Source: Catonia carolina (taxonomy: Eukaryota; Arthropoda; Insecta; Hemiptera; Achilidae). From it: a DNA stretch of 64,000 nt. The translations under genes and the position numbers were made by a program. The notes beneath the pieces are model-generated. The model worked only from the letters and a program-made list of their open reading frames with translations, made no database searches and was not told the origin of the DNA. This document shows positions 10,575 through 21,900 of this stretch, one piece after another. The first letter of the stretch is position 1, and each line of letters starts with the position of its first letter. The stretch spans positions 26,988,393-27,052,392 of the forward strand of contig JAQMRL010000006.1 in assembly GCA_035578175.1 (NCBI GenBank), given 5' to 3'.

Positions 10575-10983
10575 TAGTAATACCTCGCATAACGCTTTCC
10601 CGTTTAACGCTGATTCGTTATAACGCTTTTATGAGGCCTTTAAGGTCATCAGAGGTTTGTACAGAGATGCATTGTAGTAGCCCGCACATTCTTTAATGTG
10701 TAACGTACTGTGTCTTGTAGTTTCAAACTATAATTTGACATGCTGTATTTAATTTGTTGTTCATATTAACTGTACTTATTAATAAATATTTGAACCAATA
10801 AATAAAAAAAGTATATAAACAAAAAAACAATCAGTAAACATGTGTATTGTTGTATGCACTGTGCAGTACGAGCGTTGTACGGAACCCGATGTGATTACGT
10901 AATCGCTTGACCCCGTACAGCGCTGTTTCGTTTAGCGCCCGAAGGCTGCGGAACACATTTCAAGCGCTAAACGGGTACTACTC
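10575..10983. mobile_element. pogo/Tigger-like MITE (about 409 bp)
   Basis: Ends are inverted: left AGTAATACCTCGCATAACGC, right the reverse of AGTAGTACCCGTTTAGCGC. A TA dinucleotide lies outside each end (10573-10574, 10984-10985). Repeated (T/C)AACGCTTT and TTTAGCGC words inside are usual for pogo-like ends. No coding capacity. Confidence 0.7.
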
Positions 10984-11404
10984 TACTTTTTTCTTGTCTA
11001 ATACGATGATTAGAAAGTCTGGAAGTTTTATTTATATTTTGTTGTAATTATAACATTATTGTATAATTATAAGTAATTACTTTACATATAACATTTAATT
11101 GTAATTATTATAATAATATGTTATTACGATTTATTTGAATGTCATTTAAAAAACAATTCTGATAACAGCGGGGAGTTCTAAGCAAAACAGTACTTCATCG
11201 ATTAAGTGCCAATAAAATAATACCTACATTACAAAAAAAAAATTAGACTAAATAATTTTTTTATTAAAGAAAAATGTTAAAGAATTGTAACAGTAACGTT
11301 CCAGTTTATTTATTGTAATGCATAATAAAAATAAATTATTTCTTCATAAATAAAATTAAGATGTTGAGATATATTTTCAGATAAAAATTTTTACGATATT
11401 AGTT

Positions 11405-11517
11405 CTTGAGATATAGATCATAAGATACAAACTCTTAAGATAACAGATCATAAGATGCAACATCTTGAGATACGAGAACATAAGGAATTAGATCTAAAGA
11501 TATAAAATCATAAGTAT
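11405..11517 (+). repeat. 30-bp minisatellite, four degenerate units
   Basis: Units start at 11405, 11434, 11464 and 11494 with the pattern CTTGAGATA..AGATCATAAG. Decayed. Confidence 0.7.
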
Positions 11518-11692
11518 ATTTTGTTATTGTTAACTTGTATTTTATTTATAAAGACTAATATTATTGTTTATTGTGACGCTTTTTGCGAACATTTTTAGAG
11601 CATCACAAACGTAGAAGTTTGCATATTCTGGGAAGAATATGAACAGAAAATCAATTGTTCACATGAGTTAATAAATACTTTACATTTGTGTA

Positions 11693-12634
11693 CCGGGGGT
11701 CCTACAAAGAGGTTGCTATTTTTGAATTAATATGCCGGACAAATCGCACACTCTAGACTGGAAACTTTACAGTTATAATTAATAGATATGTAAAAAAGTA
11801 TCTTCCGAGTTTAATTTGCTAATGATTAATCAAAACAAAATGGCGGATAGTAATTGTATATGCATAACCATTTCAAATGGGTGATTTGTTACTATGTTAC
11901 TTAAGTAATAAAATGAAAGTGATAAATTATTAATGAACACAATTTGTTTCATTAACCTTTATTCGAACTGATGTCCATCAATAGCTATGCACTGATAGCA
12001 ACGAAACAAAAATGAGTCATAAGCGTTTATGAAAAATTGTCGAGGTATTAAGAGCAGTTCCTCTTCAATCAGCCTCATTAACTCATCGTCTGTTGTAACG
12101 GTGTGAGAATAAATTTTTACTTAAAAAAGTCCCATAGGAAAAAATCGCAAACAGACAAGTCTGGCGATCTTGGAGGCCAGTCCATGAGGCCGCTCCCACG
12201 ACCCAACGGTTAGGAAGATGTAGGTTTGAAACCGCTTTGGCCACATCAGTTTAATATGGAGGAGCTCTATCATGCTGGAATAAAACATCCTGCATCTCCG
12301 CCTGAGAAAGATAAGGAACTATGTGATTAGTTAAAATTGATGCGTATCTGTCTCCAGTCAATTGTCTGATGGGATATGTCATACGATAAAACACCATCCT
12401 TTTTATCTGAATCCCATTGCAAATATACGTGGTTTTATCCACAAGATTATTGTTCATTTTTGATATTATTTTCTTATTCCGCCATATTGTTTTGATAAAT
12501 CATAAGCAAATAAAACTCGAGGGTACTTTTTTTACATATCTATTTATTATAACTATAAAGTTCCCAGTCTGTAAAGTGTGCGATACGTCCAGCATATTAA
12601 TTCATAAATAGCAACCTCTTCGTGGGACACCCAG
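11693..12634 (-). mobile_element. Tc1/mariner-like transposon relic with long TIRs
   Basis: The left TIR (11693-11853) and right TIR (about 12475-12634) are inverted copies of about 160 bp. The tips are C(C/T)GGG(G/T)GTCC, bounded by TA on both sides (11691-11692, 12635-12636), as expected for this superfamily. Between them, on the minus strand, lies a broken transposase frame (12251-12457) with GDRYASILTNHIVPYLSQ and FQHDRAPPY; the Asp in FQHD would be the second catalytic Asp. Downstream frames contain NRWVVG-like and stop codons. The first catalytic Asp and the last acidic residue are missing, so it is dead. Confidence 0.85.
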
Positions 12635-12639
12635 TATGT

Positions 12640-13800
12640 TGAAAGCATATGAAGTAGAAAAAAAACTGTATAGAAAAATTATAAAACTGTACAGATTATA
12701 TGTTTTTAATAATACCAGTGGTAACAAATTAATTAAATTGTTATACACCGATTTTAAACGCACATTCAAAAATACATTAGCATTTTAAAAATAAAAATAA
12801 AACATTTCTGACCTGATTTAATTGGTTTTTTTTTGTAGTTATAACTTCAATTCAAATAATTTTACTCAAACATTACGGAACTTTTAGAATGTACATTAAT
12901 CGATACAAAAACAAAGGGTAACCAATATTAATTGCAAACGAATCCAATTTTAAAATAACATTATAGAATATTTTTATATACAATTTGTTACAAAAAAATA
13001 TTACATTTTTTTAATTACATTTTAAATAATAATATAAAAAATTACAAAAAGGAATTACAAATGTAAAATGTTAGTCAATTTTAAAAGTGATAAGTATAAA
13101 ATATATAATTAAAAAAAAACTGTTAGATTAGAAAGTATTTGGAAATTTAACAAAACAAAAACATAAAAATATGTAATAAAAAATAATTACGAATAGACGT
13201 ATTAATTAAAATATGAATAATTAAGTAATAAAATGGTTGTTGAAATACGTATAAAACAAAATGATTGTTTATTAATAAATCAAGATTAAGATTTATTATT
13301 CGTTTATTAAACGTGTGTCTTTAAGAAAAATGTGTTGATATAAATATTAATTCTTAATAATTTAAAGAAAATACATGTTTGTTATTTTAAGCGATTTTAG
13401 CAGGCCTATTATAAATAATAATTATGAAAGAAAAGGAGGAATTTTCTTCAACGAACTCTGTAATAATAATGTTATAAGAGAAGAGTATAAATTGTGTATA
13501 AATAAAAAAGAAATACCGTATATATAGATTATAAAAAAGTTCAAAAGTATTGCCTGAAAAAGTATACTTTTGACAAGTATTGAAACGTTGTAAAATAAAT
13601 GTATAATGTACTTAAAAAAATATATTTCTGTTTATTTATTTATTTTGCCTTTCAACTTTAAAATAGTTTTAGTACATACAGTTGGTTGTTTTGAAGTCGA
13701 GATCTACACAGAATATATTTTATTTTATTATTATAACTATCATCAACAGTATTCATGAAAGGCTGATGTCAGTAACCTTCCTCTTAATTTAAAAAAAAAA
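12640..13800. other. Very AT-rich DNA, possible LINE/SINE tail near 13550
   Basis: Long A/T runs and no coding sequence. The words CCTGAAAAAGTATACTTTTG and GAAACGTTGTAAAATAAA near 13550-13610 look like the 3' untranslated end of a retroelement, but no body precedes them. Confidence 0.35.
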
Positions 13801-13809
13801 ACTAAGGAA

Positions 13810-14800
13810 ATGACTTATTAGAGTAATGACTTAAGTGGAGGAGTACCGAAATCAATAGAGGTAACATTTGGAACGGATACCAGAGAAGAGAATACCCTTC
13901 AAAGTTACGGAATATGTTCTAGATGGAAGAAGGGAGGTGGGAAGACCTCGAAGAAGTTGGCAGTAGCCGAGATGTACGGGTTGGAATATCTCGTGTTTGT
14001 TTATATGTTTTTCTTTTTGTTTAACGTCCGACTGTTCTGTAATTGCTAATGCAGACGGTGAAGGATGAAATGATTTTTTTGTAACGTAAGAAAATATGCC
14101 GTCCCTGAATGGCACGGCATTGTTTATATGTGTAGGTTTGTTTGTGAGTTCGAAACAGGCTTAAGCCTAATCCTTGATAGTAAGAAGAAGAAAAAGAAAA
14201 ATTCGAGGAAGACATTGAGTGGGAATATCGGTGCAAAAATCAAAGGTTATGGCATTCAAGGGAAGATGGCCGGTTCGCTCAAAAATTATACTTGGCAACC
14301 GAACTATAGTTTAAATACTTAGGATGCAAGATTTTCTATGGCAAAGATGATGACGTGAGTGAAAAACTGGCAAAATTCAGCGCTCTCTGAGGGTTCTTTT
14401 CACAATACAATAGGAAAGAAAACTAGAAAGGACACCCAAATGAAATTTTATTGAGCAATGGCTGTACCACTCATAACATCTGGGAGTGAAACATGGGTGT
14501 CATTAAAGAGGTACGAATCTCGTATCCAGGCTGCTAAAAAGAGATTTTTGCGGGGAGTCAAAGGTTGTACCCGGTTAGATAGAGTACGTAACGGAGCTAT
14601 ACGCGCCGAGTTAAATGTTCAGTCACTGTTAGAAACGTTAAGAATATATAAGAGAAACTGGTCCAACCATTTACTTGGCATGCCAAATCACTGACTTTTT
14701 CTACGAGCATGGAAGTATAACTGAAGAGGGAAGCGAGGCTTGGGAAGACCTAAAAAGAAATGGATACCGGAACAGGCCATAGAGCCTTGACAGATAATGA
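13810..14800 (+). pseudogene. LINE fragments (two 3' ends of L2-like type)
   Basis: 13810-13995 encodes a GRREVGRPRRSW-type C-terminus, also found reversed at 43000-43170. A second piece (about 14150-14800) has KIILGNRTI, a FRYLGCKI-like stretch, ITSGSETWVSLKRYESRIQA, a FLRGVKGC block, and ends RGLGRPKKKW. Several stops break it. A truncated SINE-C (14009-14120) is inserted between the pieces. Confidence 0.75.
14009..14120 (-). mobile_element. SINE-C, 5'-truncated copy with TSD
   Basis: Only the 3' 112 bp of SINE-C are present, flanked by the exact 11-bp duplication TGTTTATATGT (13998-14008, 14121-14131). The truncation at the 5' end fits LINE-driven target-primed insertion. Confidence 0.85.
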
Positions 14801-14936
14801 TGACGTTGCGTACCAAATACTGGGTTTCCTAAAAATCAAAAATGGCTTAATACTTCGAATGTTGGGTAAAGTTCAAGATATATGCGTATGTGTACCTCAC
14901 TCAAATACAAAATTCTATTTTATGATGAATCAAAAA

Positions 14937-15875
14937 ATCTGGTTTGAAACACTTTCACAACTTTCTCTTGCCAATGCAAATAATTAACAAATAACCTAAC
15001 ATTAGTAATAAAACATTAAAAATAAACAAAAAACTAACCCCAATAAACAAAACCCAATTTTGATTATGAGTGAAAGACAAAATGAAAATCAAGTTCAGTT
15101 TGGCTTAAAAATACGGAAAATCACTCTTTTACGCTAAACTAGGCTCAGTAGAGAAAAATACTAAATATAAAAGTTGTAGATCTTTTAATTTCCTTTAAAT
15201 TTTATTATTTATACACTTTTGTCGTAAAATGCATACTAAGGCTAAAATCTTTTTAAAAAAATCGATTTTTATTACACGTTTTCGTGAGAAAAAAACAGAA
15301 AATCGTTAATTACCGCTAAACTAAGCGTTAAACAAAAAAACATTTTAAATAAAACTTTTTATATATATAAAGGATTTTAAATTCTCTGCATCTTTTAGGC
15401 TACTAGATACATTTTTGCGCTAAAATGCATATTAAAGTCCCAATCTTAAAAAACAAATTTTTACCAGAAAACAGCCTCACCAAGACATGGCGCCTACACT
15501 ATCTTGGAGAGCATAAAGAATTTAGTAAATGAGGCGATTTAAAAAAAATCGTAGGAGCCGTATTTGAGACAATCGCAAAAAGTAAAAAAATTACACGAAT
15601 AACTACTACTTCCGGTTGACCGATTTTGATGAAAATGTTCTTGTCGGGTTCGATAGTAGTATCTAACTTAAGTTTCAAGTTTCAAGTTCGTACGATGTTC
15701 CGTTCTTAAGATATTCTGTTCACACACCCACACAGAGACCAATCGCTAAAAACATGTTTTTTCAGTTCAGGTGGTCTGAAAACGTGTGGATCCCGGTGAA
15801 AACTCGATTTCGAAAAATCGACATGAAAACAATACTTTCCTTCCTACATATTCATAAAGGCAAGAGAAAGTAAAA
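14937..15875 (+). mobile_element. Element E, full-length copy
   Basis: Runs from ATCTGGTTTGAAACACTTTC through ACTTTCTCTTGCC to GGCAAGAGAAAGT, about 0.94 kb. It contains the two internal modules (CGCTAAACTA..GC plus AAAGTTGTAGATCTTTTAA, and CCGCTAAACTAAGCGTTA) and a short interrupted CA tract near 15720. No coding frame. Confidence 0.85.
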
Positions 15876-16054
15876 CGCTGTAGAGTGAAAAAAGTGTTTT
15901 CTTGGAAATCTGTATTATTTTAGAATAGTTACATTTTTTAATAATTACAAGTTAATAATAATAATAATTAAAAGGAAGAATAGGTGGGAAACGTAGCATG
16001 GAGAAAAGACGTATTTCCTGTTAAAAAATCTCAGAATGTGGTACTCGAAAAGGA

Positions 16055-16450
16055 TGTTGTTGTTGTTTAGGTCATCAGCCAAAAGGCTGGTTTGAACCTG
16101 TAGAAGTTTTACCAAGTAAAACGAGGAGTGAGGTGGTTTACCGTTGCCTTCCTCACTGAGTGGAAAAGTACGCTTATCAGCATGCCGGGCCTTTTGAAAA
16201 GCACATATTTTCCACTCTGCAAACGACACCTTCACTTCATTCACCACAGGGTCTGGCTGTATAATGAAATTCATTACTTTCAGAGGAGATAACTCTGATT
16301 AGTGTCTTTTGCACCTCTCTCTTCTGTTCTTAAATGATTCAGTCATTTAATTGGCTGACCAAGTGATAAGAAACAGAACTATTTATTTTAGCCCTGCAAC
16401 GAACAGAGTGAGTGTAAATAATTTGACACTCCACCTGTCCGTTATGGGCA
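16055..16450 (-). mobile_element. SINE-A copy 3
   Basis: Complete from tail (GTTGTTGTTGTTTAG) to GTTATGGGCA. The internal frame is open from MNFIIQPDPVVNEVKVSFAE for about 25 codons and then shifts. No exact target duplication was recognised. Confidence 0.85.
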
Positions 16451-16454
16451 GAAA

Positions 16455-17050
16455 CTCCTTCTATGGACACAACTATTTCGAGCAGGAGTGGATAAAGTTC
16501 AGATTATTAATATGGTGGCTAACATCGAGAACGGACAGGAACCTAAAGAAGAAAAAGAAGAAGAAGAAAAAGAAAACAGTTTCTAAACTGTTGAGAAAGA
16601 AATGGTAGAACATATAAGTTCAAACCAAAATATAAACCAGAACAAAAGTAGATCTACATATACGAAATATAAATAATAAATAAGTTAAACCAAACTTTGA
16701 TACGCTAAATGAAATTACCAGTGAATAGTCGAACATAATATGAAATATTTAATGAATAACATTATTAGGCTTCATTTATAACATTACTATTCTTGAATGG
16801 AATACCTTAAGTTCCATTCCCCATCAGCCATAATAGCGACGTTAAATTTTGTGGCAAGGTTATGAGATATGTGGACTAAAAGATAAAAACGACAGCAATT
16901 AGGTTGCTTTTGCAAACTTTTACTCTAACAGCTGTAAATTTTTTAAATGTGTAATCCACATGATTTAATGAGTTAGATTTAACATCTCACTGGCTAATGT
17001 CCAAACAGATAGAATGAGTGATTTATTAGCTGTAAAATAGAACTGCTACA
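16455..17050. other. No gene recognised; short GAA run
   Basis: Contains an imperfect GAA/AAG run at 16547-16575 and otherwise AT-rich sequence. The predicted Lys-rich frame here is an artefact of the GAA run. Confidence 0.5.
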
Positions 17051-17169
17051 ATACTCAAAATTTGGTGTGAAACACTCACACAACTTTCTCTTACCAATGC
17101 TAATAATGAACATTATAACCAAAGTAATAAAACATTAGAAATAAACAAAAAACTAACCTCAATAAACAT

Positions 17170-17403
17170 TTTTTTTTATCCCTAATGTGTGTACGTTGCA
17201 ATCTGTTCAATTCAGAAGAATAACCAACCCCATTACCCAATGAGATGAGGATGATATGTATGACTTGTAAATGAGGTGTAGTCTTGTACAGACTCAGGTC
17301 GACCATTCCTGAGAGAGTATGGTTAATTGAACCCCAACCATCAAAGTACACCGATAACCACCGTCTAGCATTCGAATCCGTATAAAAGTAACTACCTATA
17401 CTA

Positions 17404-17434
<31 letters not shown>

Positions 17435-17555
17435 GGTTTAACGTCCGACATATACTAGGATTTGAACCAGGAACCTTCGTCTCCGAAAATCAGCTGTTAA
17501 ACAGCTGATTTTGGCGACGACTTTACTTCTAGACTAACCCGGTGGGTTTAATATA
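17170..17555 (-). mobile_element. SINE-B inserted in element E, itself carrying a SINE-C fragment
   Basis: Reverse copy from CCCTAATGTGTGTACG to AACCCGGTGGGTT. The flanking duplication AATAAACAT lies at 17161-17169 and 17556-17564. Inside it, 17410-17450 is a 41-bp SINE-C tail with its own duplication. Confidence 0.85.
17410..17450 (-). mobile_element. Extremely short SINE-C tail insertion (41 bp)
   Basis: A run of about 25 T followed by GGTTTAACGTCCGAC, which is the last 15 bp of SINE-C and its poly(A). It is flanked by the 13-bp duplication TATACTAGGATTT (17397-17409, 17451-17463). Confidence 0.85.
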
Positions 17556-18084
17556 AATAAACATAACCTTATTTTAATCATGAGTGAAAGACGCAAAATG
17601 AAAAACCTCAGTTTGGCTTAAAAATACGGAAAATCACTGTTTCACGCTAAACTAGGCTCTGTAGAGAAAAATGCTCTACATAAAAGTTGTAGATCTTTTA
17701 ATTTCTTATAAATCTGATTATACACTTTTGTCGTAAAATGTATATTAAAGATGAAATCGTAAAAAATCTATTTTTACACGTTTTCGTGAGAAAACATAAA
17801 ATCACTAATTACCGCTAAACTAAGCGTTATACAAAAAAATGTTTGAAATAAAAGTTGCAGAATTTTAAATTCTCTACAACTTTTATTAAATACATTTTTG
17901 CGCTAAAATGCATATTAAAGCCGTAATCCTAAAAACACATTTTTTAACGTGAAAACAGCCTTTCCAAAAATTTCAGCAGACATGACGCCTACCCTATCTT
18001 GTAAAGCATAAAAAATTTAGTAACCGAGGTGATTTAAAAAAAAATCGTAGGACCCGTTTTTTGAGAAAATTGCAAAAAAAGATA

Positions 18085-18330
18085 TCGGAAAGGAATGAAC
18101 TTGTTTATTTTTTTCATGTATAAGGCCAATTTTAGACCACGTGAAGTGACTTAAGACGTTTCTGGAAGCTCTTTGTACAGCCCAAATTCTCAGCATTCGT
18201 TCACTGTAGGCTTTTCTCCTTTCTACCATCCACCCGGTGTACTGGTGTTGCTCTTCATGGAAGCCCTTAAAGTTCGTAATTAGTTGGCTGAATTTGGTTC
18301 GGTTCATTAAATTTTCTCGCTTTTTTCAAG
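18085..18330 (-). pseudogene. Probable LINE 3'-end fragment
   Basis: Minus-strand frame MNRTKFSQLITNFKGFHEEQ, then a GWMVERRKAYSERMLRIWA block. The Ser-Glu-Arg-Met...Ala.R end resembles the C-terminus at 21309 (VVSRRMREYHARRRQ). Assignment rests on this similarity only; a host exon cannot be excluded but lacks support. Confidence 0.4.
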
Positions 18331-18337
18331 TTTTCGA

Positions 18338-18660
18338 CCCACCGGGTTGTTCTAGAGGTAAAGTCGTCGCCGTGAGTCAGCTGTTTAACTGCTGATTTTC
18401 GGAAACGAAGGTTCCTGGTTCAAATCCTAGTAAATGTAATTACATTTATACAGATTTGAATACTAAACCGTGGTTACCGACGTGCTTTGATGGTTGGGAT
18501 TCAATTAACCATACTCTCTCAGAAATAATCGGCCTGGGTCTGAACAAGACTACACCTCATTTACACGTCATGCAGAATCATCCTCGTCTCATTAAATCAT
18601 GAAGTTGCTTATTGTTCTGAATTGAACAGATTGCAACGTACACACATTAAGGATTAAAAC
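18338..18660 (+). mobile_element. SINE-B copy, near full length
   Basis: From ACCGGGTTGTTCTAGAGG through B box GGTTCAAATCC to ACACATTAAGGATTAAAAC. Slightly diverged. Confidence 0.85.
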
Positions 18661-18759
18661 ATACGAATAAAATATCAGGGTTTTCTCAATGACCTTTCTG
18701 ACTTCTTTAGACCATTTATCTAACACTTTAAGCCTAGTGTTTTGCATCTTAAACATTTT

Positions 18760-18892
18760 TTACTTTCTCTTGCCTATATGAATATATAGGAAGGAAAGTA
18801 TTGTTTTCATGTCGATTTTTCGAAATCGAGTTTTCACCGGATCTATACGTTTTCAGACCCCCTGAACCCAAAAAACATGTTTTTAGCGATTG

Positions 18893-18928
<36 letters not shown>

Positions 18929-19725
18929 GTGTGTCTGTGTGTGAACAGAATATCTCAAGAACGGAACATCGTACGAACTTGAAACTTGAAACTTAAGTTA
19001 CATACCACTACCGGACGCGACACGAACATTTTCATCAAAATCGGGCAACCGGAAGTAGTAGTTTATTCGTATAATTTTTCAGTTTTTTGCGATTTTCTCA
19101 AAAACTGGCCCTACGATTTTTTTTAAAATCGCCTATTTTACTCAATTTTTTATTCTCTACAAGATAGGGTAGGCGCCATGTTTGCTGAAATCCTCGGTGA
19201 GGCTGTTTTCACGTAAAAACGTTGTTTTTTTAAGATTACGGCTTTAATATAAATTTTAGCGCAAAAACTTATATAATAAAAGTTGTAGAGAATTTAAAAA
19301 CCTACAACTTTTATTTCAAACATTTTTTTGTATAACGCTTAGTTTAGCGGTAATTTGCAATTTTCTGTTTTTTTCTCACGAAAACGTGAGAAAAATCGAT
19401 TTTTTTTACATTTCGGTCTTAGTATGCATTTTACGACAAAAGTGTATATAATAAAAGTTATAGAAAATTAAAAGATCTACAACTTTTGTTTAGAGCATTT
19501 TTCTCTACAGAGCCTAGTTTAGCGTGAAAGCGTGATTTTCCGTATTTTTAAGCCAAACTGAGTTCGATTGTCATTTTGCGTCATTCACTCGTGATTAAAA
19601 TAAAGTTATGTTTTTGAGGTTAGTTTTTGTTTATTTCTAATATTTTATTAATAATGTTAGGTTTATTATTAATCATTTGCATTGGCAAGAGAAAGTTGTG
19701 TGAGTGTTTCACACCAGATTTTTTC
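18760..19725 (-). mobile_element. Element E, full-length copy
   Basis: Reverse orientation. TACTTTCTCTTGCC at 18760 leads into the hairpin CCTATATGAATATATAGG. A (GT)n tract expanded with interruptions lies at 18896-18944. The element ends GGCAAGAGAAAGTTGTGTGA followed by GTGTTTCACACCAGATT. All three internal modules are present. Good reference copy. Confidence 0.9.
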
Positions 19726-19801
19726 TTTTTTTAAAACGTTTTTATTGTACAATAATAATAATAATAATTTACTATTATTGTATCATAAAATAACACAATG
19801 T

Positions 19802-20193
19802 TGCCCATCACAGGCAGATAGTGTGTTAAATTAATTGCACTCGATCTGCTGGTTTCAGGGCTACAAAAAATACTTCTGTTTCTTATCACATGGTCATCCA
19901 ATTATATGACTGAACTACGAGATTAAACTAAGTATTTAAGAACAGAAGAGTTAGAGGTGTAAAAGACACTAGTCAGAGTTATCTCCTCTGAGAGTAATGA
20001 ATTTTACTTACCAGCCAGAACCTGTGGTGAATGAAGTGAAGGTGTCATTTGCAGGGAGGAAAGTATGAGCTTTTCGGAGGGCCGGACATGCTGATATGCA
20101 TATACTTTCTACTCAGTGAGGAAGGCAATAAGTAATAGGTAATAAGTAAACCACCTCACTCCTCGTTTTTACTTAGTAAAACCTCTAGTATAA
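19802..20193 (+). mobile_element. SINE-A copy 4, 3' end decayed
   Basis: Starts TGCCCATCACAGGCAG and stops at AAACCTCTAG, where a short local repeat (TATAAATGAGATAGTA, twice) replaces the usual tail. The internal frame is broken. Confidence 0.85.
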
Positions 20194-20194
20194 A

Positions 20195-20558
20195 TGAGAT
20201 AGTACCTCCAGTATAAATACTCTACTATAAATGAGATAGTAAAACGTTCAGACTGAGTATTAAAAAAGAACAGAAATAGTATTGTAACTCATCTAAAACG
20301 TTATTTAAAGTATAAAATGGAATTCAATACACAATCAGACACTACCTGGTACATAAAACGGATGAACGAGTACCAGGTTCTAATATTAATATTCGATATC
20401 AATATTTTGTGTAACGGTCTGTACCCAAATCGTTCACATGACTATATTCCCATAATCATAGATAAATCCTTTACAGAAAAAAATATACGAATAACCGCTT
20501 TCACTATCTCACGGATACAGATTCACGTCATGCATTAAATTTAAATTAAGTTAATTTG
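20195..20558. other. No gene recognised
   Basis: Contains two TATAAATGAGATAGTA repeats near 20190-20245 and a 73-codon frame at 20317 with no recognisable similarity. Confidence 0.4.
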
Positions 20559-20559
20559 T

Positions 20560-20892
20560 ATTAATCCCTAATGTGTGTAGTAATGTGTACGTTGCAATCT
20601 GTTCAATTCAGAACAATAAGCAACCCCATGACCCAATGAGATGAAGATGATGTGTATGACGCGTAAATGAGGTGTAGTCTTGTACAGACCCAGGTCGACC
20701 ACTTCTTAAAGAGTATGGTTAATTGAACCCCAACCATCAAAGTACACCGGCAACCACTGTCTAGTATTCAAATCCGTATAAAAGTAACTACCTTTACTGG
20801 GATTTGAACCAGGAACCTTCGTCTCCGAAGATCAGCCGTTAAACAGCTGACTAGCGGTGACGACGCTACTCCTAGACCAACCCGGTGGGTTA
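20560..20892 (-). mobile_element. SINE-B copy, full length
   Basis: Reverse copy from CCCTAATGTGTG to AACCCGGTGGGTT, with B box complement GGATTTGAACC and a small insertion near its tail. Confidence 0.85.
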
Positions 20893-20894
20893 AA

Positions 20895-21180
20895 TTCAAT
20901 CTGTTTAATCTAAGAACAATAAACAACCTCATGACCCAATGTGATGAGTCTAGTACAGACTAAGGCCGACCATCCTGAGAAAGTATTATTAATTGAACCC
21001 TAACCATTATTGTACACCGATAACCACTGTCTAGTATTCAAATCCGTATAAAATTAACTACTATATAATTACTACTACTAGGACTTGCACCACGAAACCT
21101 TCATCTCCGAATATTAGCAGTCAAACAGCTAATTTGCGGCGACAACTTTACCACTAGATAATTCCGGTTGGTTCAAATAA
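20895..21180 (-). mobile_element. SINE-B copy, older and partial
   Basis: Directly behind the previous copy and in the same orientation, more diverged (GGACTTGCACC in place of the B box complement; end ATTCCGGTTGGTT). Middle and head are kept; part of the tail is lost. Confidence 0.75.
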
Positions 21181-21299
21181 ATTATGTATGTTACTTTACG
21201 TGACGATAAAGTTAATTTATTTACACACTAACAATAAAAGATGATATTAAAACTTTTTTTTTTTAATTGTATAGCCCTTTTAAGAGCGCACTAGTTATG

Positions 21300-21825
21300 T
21301 AATTAAATTCATTTTCCCTTAAGCTGTTTTGGGAGCTGTCGCCTCCTTGCGTGGTACTCCCTCATCCTCCTACTCACCACCTGTCTCTCCTCCTCTGTCC
21401 AGATTCTAGTCTTGGACTCAGCAGAATGGAAATTCCCGAAAGTCTTAATCTTGTGTCTAAAAATGTTTCTGTTCATAATGTCGTTGCCCGAGATGTCCAA
21501 CGTTATGAGGTCTTCCTCCACTTCCTTCAACCATCTGTCTCTGGTTTTAAGTCCTTCCTGGCTTCTGATCAACTTGTAGGTCTCATTTTCTATATCCCTA
21601 AACCTCATTAGATGTCCGTAATATTGCAGTCGTCTTTTCCGACACTTTGTTGCCAAGGATTCCCCCAGGAAATTCATTATTACTTCGTTTGATCGTTTTT
21701 TATGTACGTTAGTGTCCGGGTCATAGACTGTTCCCAATATTGTCTGGGCAAATCTTCTGTGTACCTTGTCCAGCTTTGCAAGTTCTCCCTTTCTGTAACA
21801 TGTCAGAGTCTCAGCCGCGTATAAA
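21300..21825 (-). pseudogene. LINE 3' end with long open C-terminal frame
   Basis: A 142-codon minus frame (21309-21737): GTVYDPDTNVHKKRSNEV, RKRRLQYYGHLMRF, RDRWLKEVEEDL, then RIWTEEERQVVSRRMREYHA and stop. Further upstream an ETLTCYRKGELAKLDKVH-like stretch precedes a frame break. Post-RT region of an RTE/L2-type LINE. The unusually long intact frame suggests a fairly young insertion. Confidence 0.8.
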
Positions 21826-21900
21826 ATTATTCAAAAAATTTGACAAACAATTTTTTAGATAACAGAGAAATATTCAGAGTATTACGAAGAAAATATCTAA

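Larger units (their letters stand above)
17057..18085 (+). mobile_element. Element E, interrupted by SINE-B
   Basis: The left end is at 17057 (TTTGGTGTGAAACACTCACAC). The element stops at 17169, resumes at 17556 after SINE-B, and is truncated near 18085, before the palindromic right end. Confidence 0.85.

Noticed and set aside
18760..19725. Definite Helitron
   Set aside because: A terminal hairpin is present, but a TC start and CTRR end are not shown, and inverted ACTTTCTCTTGCC ends argue otherwise; left unclassified.
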